From positions 1,514,501 to 1,578,500 of the forward strand of contig CP101033.1 of NCBI GenBank assembly GCA_041319085.1: DNA of 64,000 nucleotides. The letters run 5' to 3'. Source of the stretch: Aeromonas veronii (GTDB taxonomy: Bacteria > Pseudomonadota > Gammaproteobacteria > Enterobacterales > Aeromonadaceae). Positions 1 through 8,351 of this stretch are shown piece by piece. Both the position numbers and the translations under genes were made by a program. Numbering within the stretch: the first letter of the stretch is position 1; every line of letters starts with the position of its first letter. Under the pieces are notes generated by a model. That model was not told the DNA's origin and did not search any database. It worked only from the letters and a program-made list of their open reading frames with translations.

Positions 1-276
1 CTTGCCACCCATCGAGTGGCCAATCAGGGTCGCTTCGGCAATATTCAGCCGATCCATCAGGGTCAGGATATCGGCCGCCTGGGCTGGATAGCTCATCTCG
101 CTGCCATGAAAGGAGGCGCCGTGGTTACGCAGATCGACGCTGATGACCCGGTACTGCTCGCAGAGGGCACGGGCCAGCAGGCCTAGGTTGTCGAGGCTGC
201 CAAACAGGCCGTGGATCAGAATGACGGCCGGGCCCTGACCCTGCTCCTTGAAGTTCAATATGCTGTTTTGTTGCAA
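1..276 (-). CDS. ybfF: Alpha/beta-hydrolase esterase YbfF, 5' part only
   Basis: The first 92 codons of a YbfF-type acyl-CoA/ester hydrolase lie on the minus strand; the rest is outside the window. An HGLFGSLDN oxyanion loop sits near residues 22-30, DLRNHG near 48-53, and the nucleophile elbow GHSMGG near 86-91 makes Ser88 the likely nucleophile. No ATG fits; the best start is a TTG at 276 preceded by an AAGG Shine-Dalgarno. Divergent placement from seqA-pgm matches the enterobacterial ybfF/seqA arrangement, which supports the family call. The physiological substrate is not known from sequence. Confidence 0.85.
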   Translation of the reverse strand, partial: MQQNSILNFKEQGQGPAVILIHGLFGSLDNLGLLARALCEQYRVISVDLRNHGASFHGSEMSYPAQAADILTLMDRLNIAEATLIGHSMGGK

Positions 277-484
277 AATGACACCTTGTCGGTCGTGGGT
301 GCGTAGCGCTTTTTTATTTAACGCACTGGAAAGAAAAGGATTTCATCTAACGGATGGGAAATTTATGTGGTTTTTTTTCTAAAAAATCCCGTCCGGATCG
401 GCTATCAGTGCGGCTGATCACACACTTGGCCCGCTATTATGCCGTATTCTCGATGAGATTCATGTACATCTGTCCGCCCCTTGC

Positions 485-513
485 TTGGGCTGTCGGGTTT
501 GCCTATGTATAAT
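485..513 (+). promoter_or_regulatory. Candidate sigma70 promoter of seqA
   Basis: A perfect TATAAT at 508-513 lies 17 bp downstream of TTGGGC (485-490), and 38 bp upstream of the seqA start codon. The rest of the 274-bp ybfF-seqA gap shows only T-rich tracts near 300-380 and no gene. Confidence 0.5.
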
Positions 514-550
514 CGCCGCATCCGAATTTCGACGAGTCCAGCGCATCCCT

Positions 551-1060
551 ATGAAAACCATCGAGCTTGATGACGATCTCTACTTCTATATCGCCAGCCA
601 GACCCGGCACATTGGTGAGAGTGCCTCCGATATCCTGCGCCGTCTGCTGGAACAGCCTGCTCACCAACGTGTGCCGGTTGCCGAGCCCGTTGCCGTCGCG
701 CAGCCCAGTGCGGTCGCCACCCAGCAAGGGCTGCAAGCTCTGCTCGATTCCGGTGAGCTGCAAAAGGAAGAGAAGTCCATCAACCGCTTTATGCAGGTGC
801 TCAGTACCCTCTACCGTGACGATCCGGTCGGGTTTACCCAGGCCACCGAAATCAAGGGGCGCAAGCGCGTCTATTTCTCGCGGGATCCCGAGGCTCTGCG
901 CGCCAGTGGCAGCACCACCAAGCCCAAGCCGGTACCGGACACCCCGTTCTGGGTGATCACCAACACCAACACCAGCCGCAAGCAGAACATGGTGGCCCAG
1001 CTGATGGCCAGCATGGGCTATGGCGAAGAGGTGATCGCGCAGGTGTGCGGCGCAATCTAA
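551..1060 (+). CDS. seqA: Replication initiation sequestration protein SeqA
   Basis: SeqA binds hemimethylated GATC clusters behind the fork and at oriC, delaying re-initiation. The 169-aa product starts [15 protein letters not shown], the conserved N-terminal multimerisation domain (about residues 1-35). A Pro/Val/Ala-rich linker (about 38-60) follows, then the C-terminal DNA-binding domain containing the RKRVYFSRD segment. It is slightly shorter than the 181-aa E. coli protein, mainly in the linker. An in-frame upstream start at 485 overlaps the promoter and lacks homology, so the ATG at 551 was chosen. pgm follows after 58 bp, so co-transcription as in E. coli is likely. Confidence 0.96.
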   Translation: MKTIELDDDLYFYIASQTRHIGESASDILRRLLEQPAHQRVPVAEPVAVAQPSAVATQQGLQALLDSGELQKEEKSINRFMQVLSTLYRDDPVGFTQATEIKGRKRVYFSRDPEALRASGSTTKPKPVPDTPFWVITNTNTSRKQNMVAQLMASMGYGEEVIAQVCGAI

Positions 1061-1118
1061 CGGTTTTTCAAGACTCAGGCCTTGCCCGGCAAGGCCGCCA
1101 TTACGCAAGGAAAACGCC

Positions 1119-2783
1119 ATGGCTCAGCATTCCCACGCCGGTCAACCGGCCCGTTTAAGCGACCTGACCAATATCCCCCGTCTGGTCAGTGCCTACTACC
1201 TCAACAAGCCGGACATGAGCCGCCCCGAGCAGCGGGTTGCCTTCGGTACCTCCGGCCACCGTGGCAGCGCCCTGCACAATGCCTTTACCGAATCCCATAT
1301 TCTGGCAGTGACCCAGGCACTGGTGGAGTATCGCCAGCAGGCCGGTATCACTGGCCCGCTGTTTGTCGGCATGGATACCCACGCCCTCTCCGAATCCGCC
1401 TTTGCCAGCGCGATCGAAGTGCTGGTCGCCAACGGCGTCGAAACCCGTATTCAGGCGGGCCTCGGTTTTACCCCGACCCCGGTCATCTCTCACGCCATCC
1501 TGCGCTACAACTCTGGCAAAGAAGGGGCCAGCAAGCCTGCTGCCCGTGCTGACGGTGTGGTGATCACCCCGTCTCACAACCCGCCGGAAGATGGTGGCTT
1601 CAAGTACAACCCGCCCCACGGTGGCCCCGCCGAAGGGGAGATCACCAAGTGGGTAGAAGACCGCGCCAACGCCATTCTGGAAGCGGGTCTGGCTGGCGTG
1701 AAGCGCATGCCGTTCGCCGAGGCGCTCAAGAGCCCGTTCGTGGTCGAGCACGACTATGTCACCCCTTATGTGGATGATCTGAAGAACGTGCTGGACATGG
1801 ATGCCATCAAGAACGCAGGCATCAAGATCGGTGTCGATCCGCTGGGCGGCTCCGGCGTCGCCTACTGGGACGTCATCGCCAAGACCTATGGCCTGAATAT
1901 CGAGGTGGTGAACTACAAGGTCGATCCGACCTTCTCCTTCATGACCCTGGATAAAGACGGCAAGATCCGGATGGACTGCTCCAGCCCGTTCGCCATGGCG
2001 AGCCTGATTGCCCTTAAAGACAAGTTCGACATCGCCCTTGGCAACGACCCTGACTACGACCGTCACGGTATCGTCACCAAGTCTGGCCTGATGAACCCGA
2101 ACCACTATCTGGCGGTGGCAATCCAGTATCTGTTTACCCATCGCACCGGCTGGTCTGCGGATGCGGCTGTCGGCAAGACGCTGGTCTCCTCGTCCATGAT
2201 CGACCGGGTGGCCAGCGAGATTGGCCGTACCCTGAAAGAGGTGCCGGTCGGCTTCAAGTGGTTTGTGGATGGCCTCTATAGCGGCGAGTTCGGCTTTGGC
2301 GGTGAGGAGAGCGCGGGCGCCTCCTTCCTGCGCAATGATGGCACCGTCTGGACCACCGACAAGGATGGCTTCATTCTGGCGCTGCTGGCGGCGGAAATTT
2401 TGGCGGTGACCGGCAAGGATCCGCAGGCTCACTACGACGCGCTGGAAGCCAAGTTTGGTCGCTCCAGCTATCGTCGTATCGACGCCCCGGCCAACAGCGC
2501 CCAGAAAGCGGTGCTCTCCAAGCTGGATCCTGCTCTGGTGGAAGCCTCCACCCTGGCGGGTGAGCCCATCATCGCCAAGCTGACCAAGGCGCCCGGCAAC
2601 GATGCCGCCATCGGTGGCCTCAAGGTGGTAACCGAGAACGGCTGGTTCGCGGCGCGCCCCTCCGGCACCGAGTCCATCTACAAGATCTACATGGAGAGCT
2701 TCAAGGGCGAGGCGCACCTCGACCTCATCCAGCAAGAGGCCCAGCAGATCGTCTCCGCGGCGCTGGCTAAAGCAGGCGTCTAA
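1119..2783 (+). CDS. pgm: Phosphoglucomutase (alpha-D-glucose-specific)
   Basis: Interconverts glucose-1-phosphate and glucose-6-phosphate in the cytoplasm, feeding glycogen and nucleotide-sugar synthesis. The 554-aa length is typical of bacterial Pgm. TSGHRGS near residues 44-50, the phosphoserine loop [11 protein letters not shown] (Ser about 152), the metal-binding DPDYDRHG near 310, GGEESAG near 400 and the phosphate-binding RPSGTE near the C-terminus are all present and intact. The start has AAGGAAAACGCC upstream as ribosome site. It is downstream of seqA in the same orientation and ends before a strong terminator. Confidence 0.97.
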   Translation: MAQHSHAGQPARLSDLTNIPRLVSAYYLNKPDMSRPEQRVAFGTSGHRGSALHNAFTESHILAVTQALVEYRQQAGITGPLFVGMDTHALSESAFASAIEVLVANGVETRIQAGLGFTPTPVISHAILRYNSGKEGASKPAARADGVVITPSHNPPEDGGFKYNPPHGGPAEGEITKWVEDRANAILEAGLAGVKRMPFAEALKSPFVVEHDYVTPYVDDLKNVLDMDAIKNAGIKIGVDPLGGSGVAYWDVIAKTYGLNIEVVNYKVDPTFSFMTLDKDGKIRMDCSSPFAMASLIALKDKFDIALGNDPDYDRHGIVTKSGLMNPNHYLAVAIQYLFTHRTGWSADAAVGKTLVSSSMIDRVASEIGRTLKEVPVGFKWFVDGLYSGEFGFGGEESAGASFLRNDGTVWTTDKDGFILALLAAEILAVTGKDPQAHYDALEAKFGRSSYRRIDAPANSAQKAVLSKLDPALVEASTLAGEPIIAKLTKAPGNDAAIGGLKVVTENGWFAARPSGTESIYKIYMESFKGEAHLDLIQQEAQQIVSAALAKAGV

Positions 2784-2832
2784 ATCAGGTCGTCACCCTT
2801 GAGCCGTGATGGGGTTGAACGTTGGATATAAC

Positions 2833-2857
2833 AAAGGAGCCATAATGGCTCCTTTTT
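2833..2857 (+). terminator. Rho-independent terminator after pgm
   Basis: A 10-bp stem AAAGGAGCCA/TGGCTCCTTT with a 3-nt loop is followed by T residues. It is nearly symmetrical and could also serve the convergent mltB. Confidence 0.85.
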
Positions 2858-2884
2858 CATTGTCTGTTTTATGCCTGCGCGTGG

Positions 2885-3967
2885 TCAGCGCGCCGCCTTC
2901 ACCGCCAGCCCCAGTTGCCACACCGCCATGGCGTAGTGGGTGCTGTGGTTGTAGCGGGTGATGGCGTAGAAGTTGGGCAGGCCGTACCAGTATTGGTAGC
3001 CGGTGCCCACATCCAGGCGCAGCAGGCTCGACTCGCTGTGGTTGCCGAGGCTGCTGGTGGGGGTGAGCCCTGCGCGGCGCAGGGTGGCGACCGGGTAGCG
3101 GGTCTGGAAGCCGTGCTCATAGCCGGGCAGTTGGCCCTGACCGCGCACCGCCACCGGTTGGCCTTTCTCCCAGCCGTGAGCCTTGAAGTAGTTGGCGACG
3201 CTGCCGATGGCATCCACCGGATCCCACAGGTTGGTGTGGCCGTTGCCGTCAAAGTCCACCGCATAGCGCTGGAAGCTGGAGGGCATAAACTGGCCATAGC
3301 CCATGGCGCCGGCGAAGGAGCCTTTGGGTTCTGCCGGATCCATCCCCTCATCGCGGGTCATCACCAGGAAGGCTTCCAGCTCGCTGGTGAAGAACTCGGC
3401 GCGGCGTGGGTAATCAAATGCCAGCGTGGCCAGCGCATCCAGAATGCGGGTCTTGCCCATCACCCGGCCCCAGCGTGTCTCGACTCCGATAATGCCGACG
3501 ATGATCTCCGGCGGTACCCCGTAGATCTGCTCCGCTCGGTTCAGCTCGCTTGCGTATTCACGCCAGAAGTTGACGCCGTTTTGCAGGTTGTCGGGGGTAA
3601 TGAACTTGGCGCGATAGCGGTTCCAGGCACCGGTCGGGCCGGTGGGCTTGGTGGTGGTCGGCGCCTGGGCATCCATCAGGCGGATGATCCAGTCGTAACG
3701 CTCTGCCTGTGCCAACACCTGATGCAGCTGGGCGCTGTCAAAACCGTGCTTCTCGACCATCTTCTGGACGAACCTGTCCACATTGGGGCGATTGGCGAAA
3801 TCCCCCTTGCTAACCCCTTGTGTGTAAACGGGTTTGCTCGATGGAGCCTGATTGATAAAGGCGCTGTTGGGCTGGGGCTTGACCACGGGCTTGGGCGTTG
3901 GGGCACTGCTGCAGCCAGCGAGCAGGGGGAATAACGACAGAGTGAGAAGAGAGGCAAGGCGACGCAT
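2885..3967 (-). CDS. mltB: Membrane-bound lytic murein transglycosylase B
   Basis: Cleaves peptidoglycan glycan strands with formation of 1,6-anhydro-muramyl ends, anchored to the outer membrane. The 360-aa product starts with a lipoprotein signal ending in the lipobox LAGC (Cys19). The GH103-type domain follows: GIIGVETRWG carries the catalytic Glu, and GAMGYGQFMPSSF, the Asp-rich DFDGNGHTNLWDP and VANYFKAHGW are conserved family stretches. The ATG at 3967 immediately precedes the signal peptide; a longer reading from 4018 adds no homology. Length equals E. coli MltB. It stands alone and converges on pgm. Confidence 0.93.
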   Translation of the reverse strand: MRRLASLLTLSLFPLLAGCSSAPTPKPVVKPQPNSAFINQAPSSKPVYTQGVSKGDFANRPNVDRFVQKMVEKHGFDSAQLHQVLAQAERYDWIIRLMDAQAPTTTKPTGPTGAWNRYRAKFITPDNLQNGVNFWREYASELNRAEQIYGVPPEIIVGIIGVETRWGRVMGKTRILDALATLAFDYPRRAEFFTSELEAFLVMTRDEGMDPAEPKGSFAGAMGYGQFMPSSFQRYAVDFDGNGHTNLWDPVDAIGSVANYFKAHGWEKGQPVAVRGQGQLPGYEHGFQTRYPVATLRRAGLTPTSSLGNHSESSLLRLDVGTGYQYWYGLPNFYAITRYNHSTHYAMAVWQLGLAVKAAR

Positions 3968-4070
3968 AGGGTTCTCAAAGAGACTGACAAAAGTGTCGCC
4001 ATGGTAAAACATTGTCATTCCCGTGCAAGTGTTCCGTGCGCCTTGCTGGCAGCCAATTCATCGTGCGATG

Positions 4071-4095
4071 GATTAGCCCTCCCATGGGGCTAATC
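4071..4095 (-). terminator. Possible terminator hairpin after ynjF
   Basis: Perfect 9-bp inverted repeat GATTAGCCC/GGGCTAATC with a 7-nt loop directly after the ynjF stop. It lacks a clear T-run on the minus strand, so a termination role is uncertain. Confidence 0.4.
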
Positions 4096-4098
4096 TGT

Positions 4099-4713
4099 TT
4101 AGCGCTGGGGGGGACGCAGGGTGTGGTAACCGCTCCAGAGCCGGGTCAGGGTGGTGATGGCGCAGAGCAGGGCAAAGCCGTAGGCGAGCGGGGCGAAGGC
4201 GGCGGGCCACAGACACATCAGCACAAAGAGGGCGATAGTCTCGCTCCCCTCGGTGAGGCCGCCCAGATAGTAGAGGGACTTGTGGTGGTAGACCGGATTG
4301 TCGATCCCCCGCTTGCCCGCCATGATGGCAAACGCCAGAAAGCTCGAGCCGGTGCCCATAAAGGCAAACAGCAGGGTGGCGGCGGGCAGCGCATTGGCGG
4401 GGGCGGCGAGGGCAAAGCCCAGCACCACGGCGGCGTAGAAAATAAAGTCGAGCGTGATGTCGAGAAAGCCGCCGCAATCGGTGATGCCGGTTTCCCGCGC
4501 CACGGCGCCATCGAGCCCGTCCAGCAAGCGGTTGATCAGGATCGCCGCGAGCGCCCATTGATAGCAGCCAAAGGCCAGCAGCGGCAGCGCCAGCATGCCG
4601 ATGGCAAAGCCGGTGAGGCTCACCTGATTGGCACTGATCCCGGCGCGGCAGAGCGGCTTGGCAAGCTGGGTGAGGGGGCTGCGGATCACGGGGATCAGGT
4701 GGCGGTCAAACAA
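4099..4713 (-). CDS. ynjF: CDP-alcohol phosphatidyltransferase family protein YnjF
   Basis: Integral membrane enzyme of the CDP-alcohol phosphotransferase family (204 aa; E. coli YnjF is about the same size). The signature D-x2-D-G-x2-A-R-x8-G-x3-D-x3-D is intact around residues 65-88, from DGLDGAVAR to GGFLDITLD. The remaining sequence forms several hydrophobic helices. Such enzymes transfer a CDP-activated lipid or polyol phosphate to an alcohol; the substrate of YnjF is unknown. It is the last gene of the ynj cluster, 14 bp after ynjD. The ATG at 4713 has a GAGGAG-type ribosome site. Confidence 0.87.
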   Translation of the reverse strand: MFDRHLIPVIRSPLTQLAKPLCRAGISANQVSLTGFAIGMLALPLLAFGCYQWALAAILINRLLDGLDGAVARETGITDCGGFLDITLDFIFYAAVVLGFALAAPANALPAATLLFAFMGTGSSFLAFAIMAGKRGIDNPVYHHKSLYYLGGLTEGSETIALFVLMCLWPAAFAPLAYGFALLCAITTLTRLWSGYHTLRPPQR

Positions 4714-4727
4714 GGTGAACTCCTCGG

Positions 4728-5405
4728 TTAAAAACAGGATTCGGTGAGGTGGAGTATGGTGCCCGGCGCGTCTTCCGCGTCGTGGGTCACCAGGATGGCG
4801 GGGATGGCCAGCGCCTTGATCTGGGCGAACACCAGCTCGCGAAAGGCGGCCCGAAGTGGCTTGTCGAGGCGGGAGAAGGGCTCGTCCAGCAGCAGGGCAT
4901 CGGGTTCGGCCAACAGTGCCCGCAGCAAGCTGACCCGTGCCCGCTGACCCCCTGAAAGTAACTGCGGCAGCTTGTCAGCCTGATCCGCCAGCGCGACCTG
5001 TGCCAATGCGGCCAGTGCCTTTTCCCGCCGCGCGCGTTTTCCGTTGATGGTCGCAGGCATGCCGAACATCAGGTTCTCCGCCACCGTCAGATGGTCAAAC
5101 AGCAGATCATCCTGAAACAGCATACCAATGCGTCGCGCCTGCGGTGGCAAGGTGTTGAGTGGCCGCTCGCCGAGTCTTACCTCCCCCTCCAGCCGGATTG
5201 GACCATTTCCTGTCAGCGCGCCCGGCAGTACCCCGGCGAGCCCTGCCAACAGGGAGCTTTTGCCACAGCCGCTGGCCCCCATCAGGGTCAATATCTCGCC
5301 GGGGGCCACCTGCAGGGCGGGCAGTGAAAGCAGCAGATTTTCATCAAGGTAAAGTCGAAGAGGCGTGGTGCTCAGCATATGGTTGTTTCCATCATGAGAG
5401 TTCAT
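4728..5405 (-). CDS. ynjD: ABC transporter ATP-binding protein YnjD
   Basis: Cytoplasmic ATPase of the YnjBCD importer. The 225-aa product has Walker A GASGCGKSS (near residues 42-50), the Q-loop FQDDLLFD, signature LSGGQRARV, Walker B ALLLDEP and switch VTHD. The start chosen (5405) overlaps the ynjC stop as ATGA, with GGGGAG upstream. An alternative ATG at 5378, nine codons in, is also possible. The open frame continues upstream into ynjC without homology. Translational coupling to the permease fits a fixed transporter stoichiometry. Confidence 0.9.
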   Translation of the reverse strand: MNSHDGNNHMLSTTPLRLYLDENLLLSLPALQVAPGEILTLMGASGCGKSSLLAGLAGVLPGALTGNGPIRLEGEVRLGERPLNTLPPQARRIGMLFQDDLLFDHLTVAENLMFGMPATINGKRARREKALAALAQVALADQADKLPQLLSGGQRARVSLLRALLAEPDALLLDEPFSRLDKPLRAAFRELVFAQIKALAIPAILVTHDAEDAPGTILHLTESCF

Positions 5406-7114
5406 CGTGAGCCGCTCCCCTTGAGCGCCGGATTGATCCGCGCCGGCAGCCAGAGTGCCAGCAGATAGATAATGAGCGGCAGCAGCAGTTGCAGCAGGCC
5501 GTAGAGCCCCGCCAGCCGCCGGTTGAGGCCGCTGCCGATGGCCACCGCTTCGGTGGTGATGGTGACCACCCTGCCAGCGCCAAACAGCAGGGTTGGCAGA
5601 TACTGGGCCAGGCTCACCGCCGCCCCGACGCTGAAGGCAAACAGCAGTGGGCGCGCCAGCAGCGGCGCTTTGACCTGCCACCAGGCTCGCCATGGCGTTG
5701 CCCCCAGCAGCAGGGCGCTCTGGGTGAGCCGCGGGTCGAACTGGCGATAGGGGCCGTGCAGGCACAAATAGACATAGGGAAAGACAAACAGCAATTGGCT
5801 CCAGAGCACCCAGCCCCAGCCAATGCCGCTGCTTATCGAGTCATGTGCAAGCCAGTCTAGCCCGAGCCGGATACCAAACAGCAGGCTGGCCTGCGGCAGC
5901 AACAGTGGCAGGCAGATAAGCCAGAGTGGCCAGGGGCTGCGCCCCGCTTGCACCTCCAGACTCAGCACCGCCATCACCAGCGCCAGCAATCCGCTCGCCA
6001 GCGCCAGCAGCGCGCTGGTTGTCAGCAGTGGCAGCAGGGTTGGCAGCAGATCCAGCCAGTAGTGACCGCTCCACTGGCTGGGCCAGAGGGCGGGAAAGGG
6101 CCAGCGGCGCGCCAGCGACCAGAGCAGCAGGGCCGCCAGCACCGCCAGATTGAGGGTGATAAGGGTTAATGCCAAGCCTGCTGCGAGCCGGTTGGCAAAG
6201 GAGTGGGGCTTTGCTCGTTTGCCATCGAGCCAGCAGCCTTTGCCCATCTCTTGATGAAGCCACTCCAGTAATCTGAGCAGGGCGATGAGCAGCGCCGTGA
6301 TGGCGAGCAGCAGCAGGGCGCCGCTGGCGGTGGCGCCGCGCCAGAGCAGGTCCGGGTCCTGATACCAGAGCCACAACCGCACCGCCAGCGGGGCGGGGGC
6401 GTCTGGCCCGAGCAGCTGGGCGAGATCCACCACAGCCACTCCGTAGGCCGCCACCGCGTAGATGGGCAGGCGCAGGGCTGGCCAAAGCGCCGGCAGCAGC
6501 AGGCGCCACCAGATCTGGGGGGCGCTGAAGCCGAGGCTCGCCCCCAGCCACTGCTGGCGTGCCAGCTGGATGGGCTGTTGCGCGGCCATCGCCATCAGCA
6601 GTAGGAAGGGGGTCTCTTTGAAAACGAGCAGGGTAATCAACCCGAGCCCCAGAGGGTCGCGAATGGTCTGCCAGTCGGGGGGCAGTTCAAACCCGGTCAG
6701 AGTTGGCGAGACGAGCCGCAGCAGCCAGCCGGAGGGGGCGAGCAGAAAGGCAAAACCGATGGCAAAGGCGACGTGAGGCATGGCCAGTATGGGCGAGAGC
6801 AGGCGACGGAGCAGCTCGAAGGCCCGGCTATCGCTGTGGGCCAGCAGCAGGGCGGTCAACAGCAGAGTGCCGAGGGTCGAGGCGGCGCCAATCCACAGAC
6901 TCAGCGCAGCGGAGTGCCAAAGGCCAGGCTGAGCCAGCAGCAAGGCAAGATGAGAGGCGGTCATCCCCTCCGCCAGCAGTTGCCACAGCCCCGCCAGCAG
7001 GGGGATGACTAAAACTGCCAGATAAATGACCGCCATCCCCATATTCATACTGGGGTGGCGCGTCAACCGGCGCGACGGTCGGGAGCGGGCAAGCGGGTGA
7101 CCAGCGGCACTCAT
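5402..7114 (-). CDS. ynjC: ABC transporter permease YnjC, duplicated-domain type
   Basis: A 570-aa inner-membrane permease with about twelve hydrophobic segments arranged as two copies of the binding-protein-dependent permease domain, as in ThiP/FbpB-like proteins. One copy is around residues 60-280, the second around 350-560. Each half carries a recognisable EAA-type cytoplasmic loop: LGASLGFSAPQIWWRLLLP in the first, LLLGATPWRAWWQVKAP in the second. The start ATG overlaps the ynjB stop by one base. The transported substrate is unknown; the family resembles iron and thiamine uptake systems. Confidence 0.9.
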   Translation of the reverse strand: MSAAGHPLARSRPSRRLTRHPSMNMGMAVIYLAVLVIPLLAGLWQLLAEGMTASHLALLLAQPGLWHSAALSLWIGAASTLGTLLLTALLLAHSDSRAFELLRRLLSPILAMPHVAFAIGFAFLLAPSGWLLRLVSPTLTGFELPPDWQTIRDPLGLGLITLLVFKETPFLLLMAMAAQQPIQLARQQWLGASLGFSAPQIWWRLLLPALWPALRLPIYAVAAYGVAVVDLAQLLGPDAPAPLAVRLWLWYQDPDLLWRGATASGALLLLAITALLIALLRLLEWLHQEMGKGCWLDGKRAKPHSFANRLAAGLALTLITLNLAVLAALLLWSLARRWPFPALWPSQWSGHYWLDLLPTLLPLLTTSALLALASGLLALVMAVLSLEVQAGRSPWPLWLICLPLLLPQASLLFGIRLGLDWLAHDSISSGIGWGWVLWSQLLFVFPYVYLCLHGPYRQFDPRLTQSALLLGATPWRAWWQVKAPLLARPLLFAFSVGAAVSLAQYLPTLLFGAGRVVTITTEAVAIGSGLNRRLAGLYGLLQLLLPLIIYLLALWLPARINPALKGSGSR

Positions 7115-8334
7115 CAGTGACCGTAACGCTCGGCCCAGGCCGCTTCCAGTTTGAGCTGCCAGCTGGGGTGAGGCTCGGCCACCGCTTTGAAGCGCAGTGC
7201 CGGTTGCCCCTTGGCTGAATCAGGCAGCGCATCGGCCCGCAGCACGCTGGGATCACCCCAGAAGGCTGGATTGGCTTTTCGCGCCTGCGCCGCCGGGCTC
7301 AGCAGGAAGTTGGCCACCACCTTGGCACCCGCACGGGCGCTGGCGTTGAAGGGGATGGCGAGAAAATGGCTGTTGGTGAGCGCCCCTTTTTTCATGGCGA
7401 CCGCTTCCACGCTGGGGGGCAGGGCGCCAATCTGGGCGGCGCTTTGCGCCTCCTGCGGATTGAAGCTGATAGCCATGGCCAGTTCGCCATCATCGAGTAG
7501 CTGACGGGTCTCGGCGGCGCTGGTGGGGAACAGTTTGCCCTTGCGCCAGAGTGCCGGGTGCAGTTCATCGAGCCAGGCCCAGAGCGGGGCGGTGAGCTTG
7601 GCAAAATCGGCATCGGTCGCCTCCCGATAGAGGGGGGCGGGATCCGGGGTCAACTCCAGCAGGATCTGCTTGAGAAAGCTGGAGCCATGGAACTGGGGCG
7701 GCTTGGGATAGGTGAAGCGGCCGGGGTGGGCCTTGGCCCACGCAAGCAGGGCGGCTGCCGAGGTGGGCGCTCTGGTGACCTCTTCGGTGTTGACCATCAG
7801 ATTGAGCTGGCCGATGCCCCAGGGGGCTTCCAGTCCCTCTACCGGCAGGGTGAAGTCCTCACTCACCGGCAGGCTGCTGTCGACCAGCGCCATGTTGGGC
7901 AGCTCGGCGGTAAAGGGAGCGCCGAGCAGCCCCTGCTCCTTGAGCGCCTTGAAGTTCTCGCCGTTGACCCAGAGCAGATCGATGGGGCCGCCAGCTTGCT
8001 TGCCCGCCTGCTTGTTGGCCAGCAGCTGGCTGACGCTCTGGGCGATGTCATCCACCTTCACCTGCACCAGCTTGACCTGATAGTCGCGCGCCAGCTCCTG
8101 CCCGGCCCACACCAGATAGGCGTTGATCTCCGGGCTGCCGCCCCAGGCGTTGAAGTAGACGGTCTGCCCCTTCGCCTCCTCAAGGGTCTGCTGCCAGCTG
8201 TTATCAGGGCTGGCAAACAGAGGGCCGCTGGCCAGCAGTGGCAGGGCGCACAGCAGGGCGTTTAGCTGCTGTTTGAGCCGAGAGTTGCGGTGCGAGTTGA
8301 GGTGTGAGCCGAGCAGTGAGAATGGCTTGAACAT
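7114..8334 (-). CDS. ynjB: ABC transporter periplasmic substrate-binding protein YnjB
   Basis: A 406-aa periplasmic binding protein of the thiamine/iron-type solute-binding superfamily. The N-terminus is a signal peptide with an unusually long basic n-region (about 30 residues with several Arg/Lys/His), then a hydrophobic core ending LASGPLFA before SPDNSW. The mature part has VYFNAWGGSPEIN near its start, typical of this group. The start at 8334 was chosen because upstream codons to 8427 read through the end of the preceding gene. It lies 17 bp after the VTT/FAD gene. The ligand is not deducible from sequence. Confidence 0.88.
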   Translation of the reverse strand: MFKPFSLLGSHLNSHRNSRLKQQLNALLCALPLLASGPLFASPDNSWQQTLEEAKGQTVYFNAWGGSPEINAYLVWAGQELARDYQVKLVQVKVDDIAQSVSQLLANKQAGKQAGGPIDLLWVNGENFKALKEQGLLGAPFTAELPNMALVDSSLPVSEDFTLPVEGLEAPWGIGQLNLMVNTEEVTRAPTSAAALLAWAKAHPGRFTYPKPPQFHGSSFLKQILLELTPDPAPLYREATDADFAKLTAPLWAWLDELHPALWRKGKLFPTSAAETRQLLDDGELAMAISFNPQEAQSAAQIGALPPSVEAVAMKKGALTNSHFLAIPFNASARAGAKVVANFLLSPAAQARKANPAFWGDPSVLRADALPDSAKGQPALRFKAVAEPHPSWQLKLEAAWAERYGH

Positions 8335-8351
8335 AAACGTTTCCCTGGTTG

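Noticed and set aside
1155-2735. Long minus-strand frame (526 codons) opposite pgm
   Set aside because: Antisense shadow of a conserved GC-rich gene; no family motifs, and pgm has clear catalytic motifs on the other strand.
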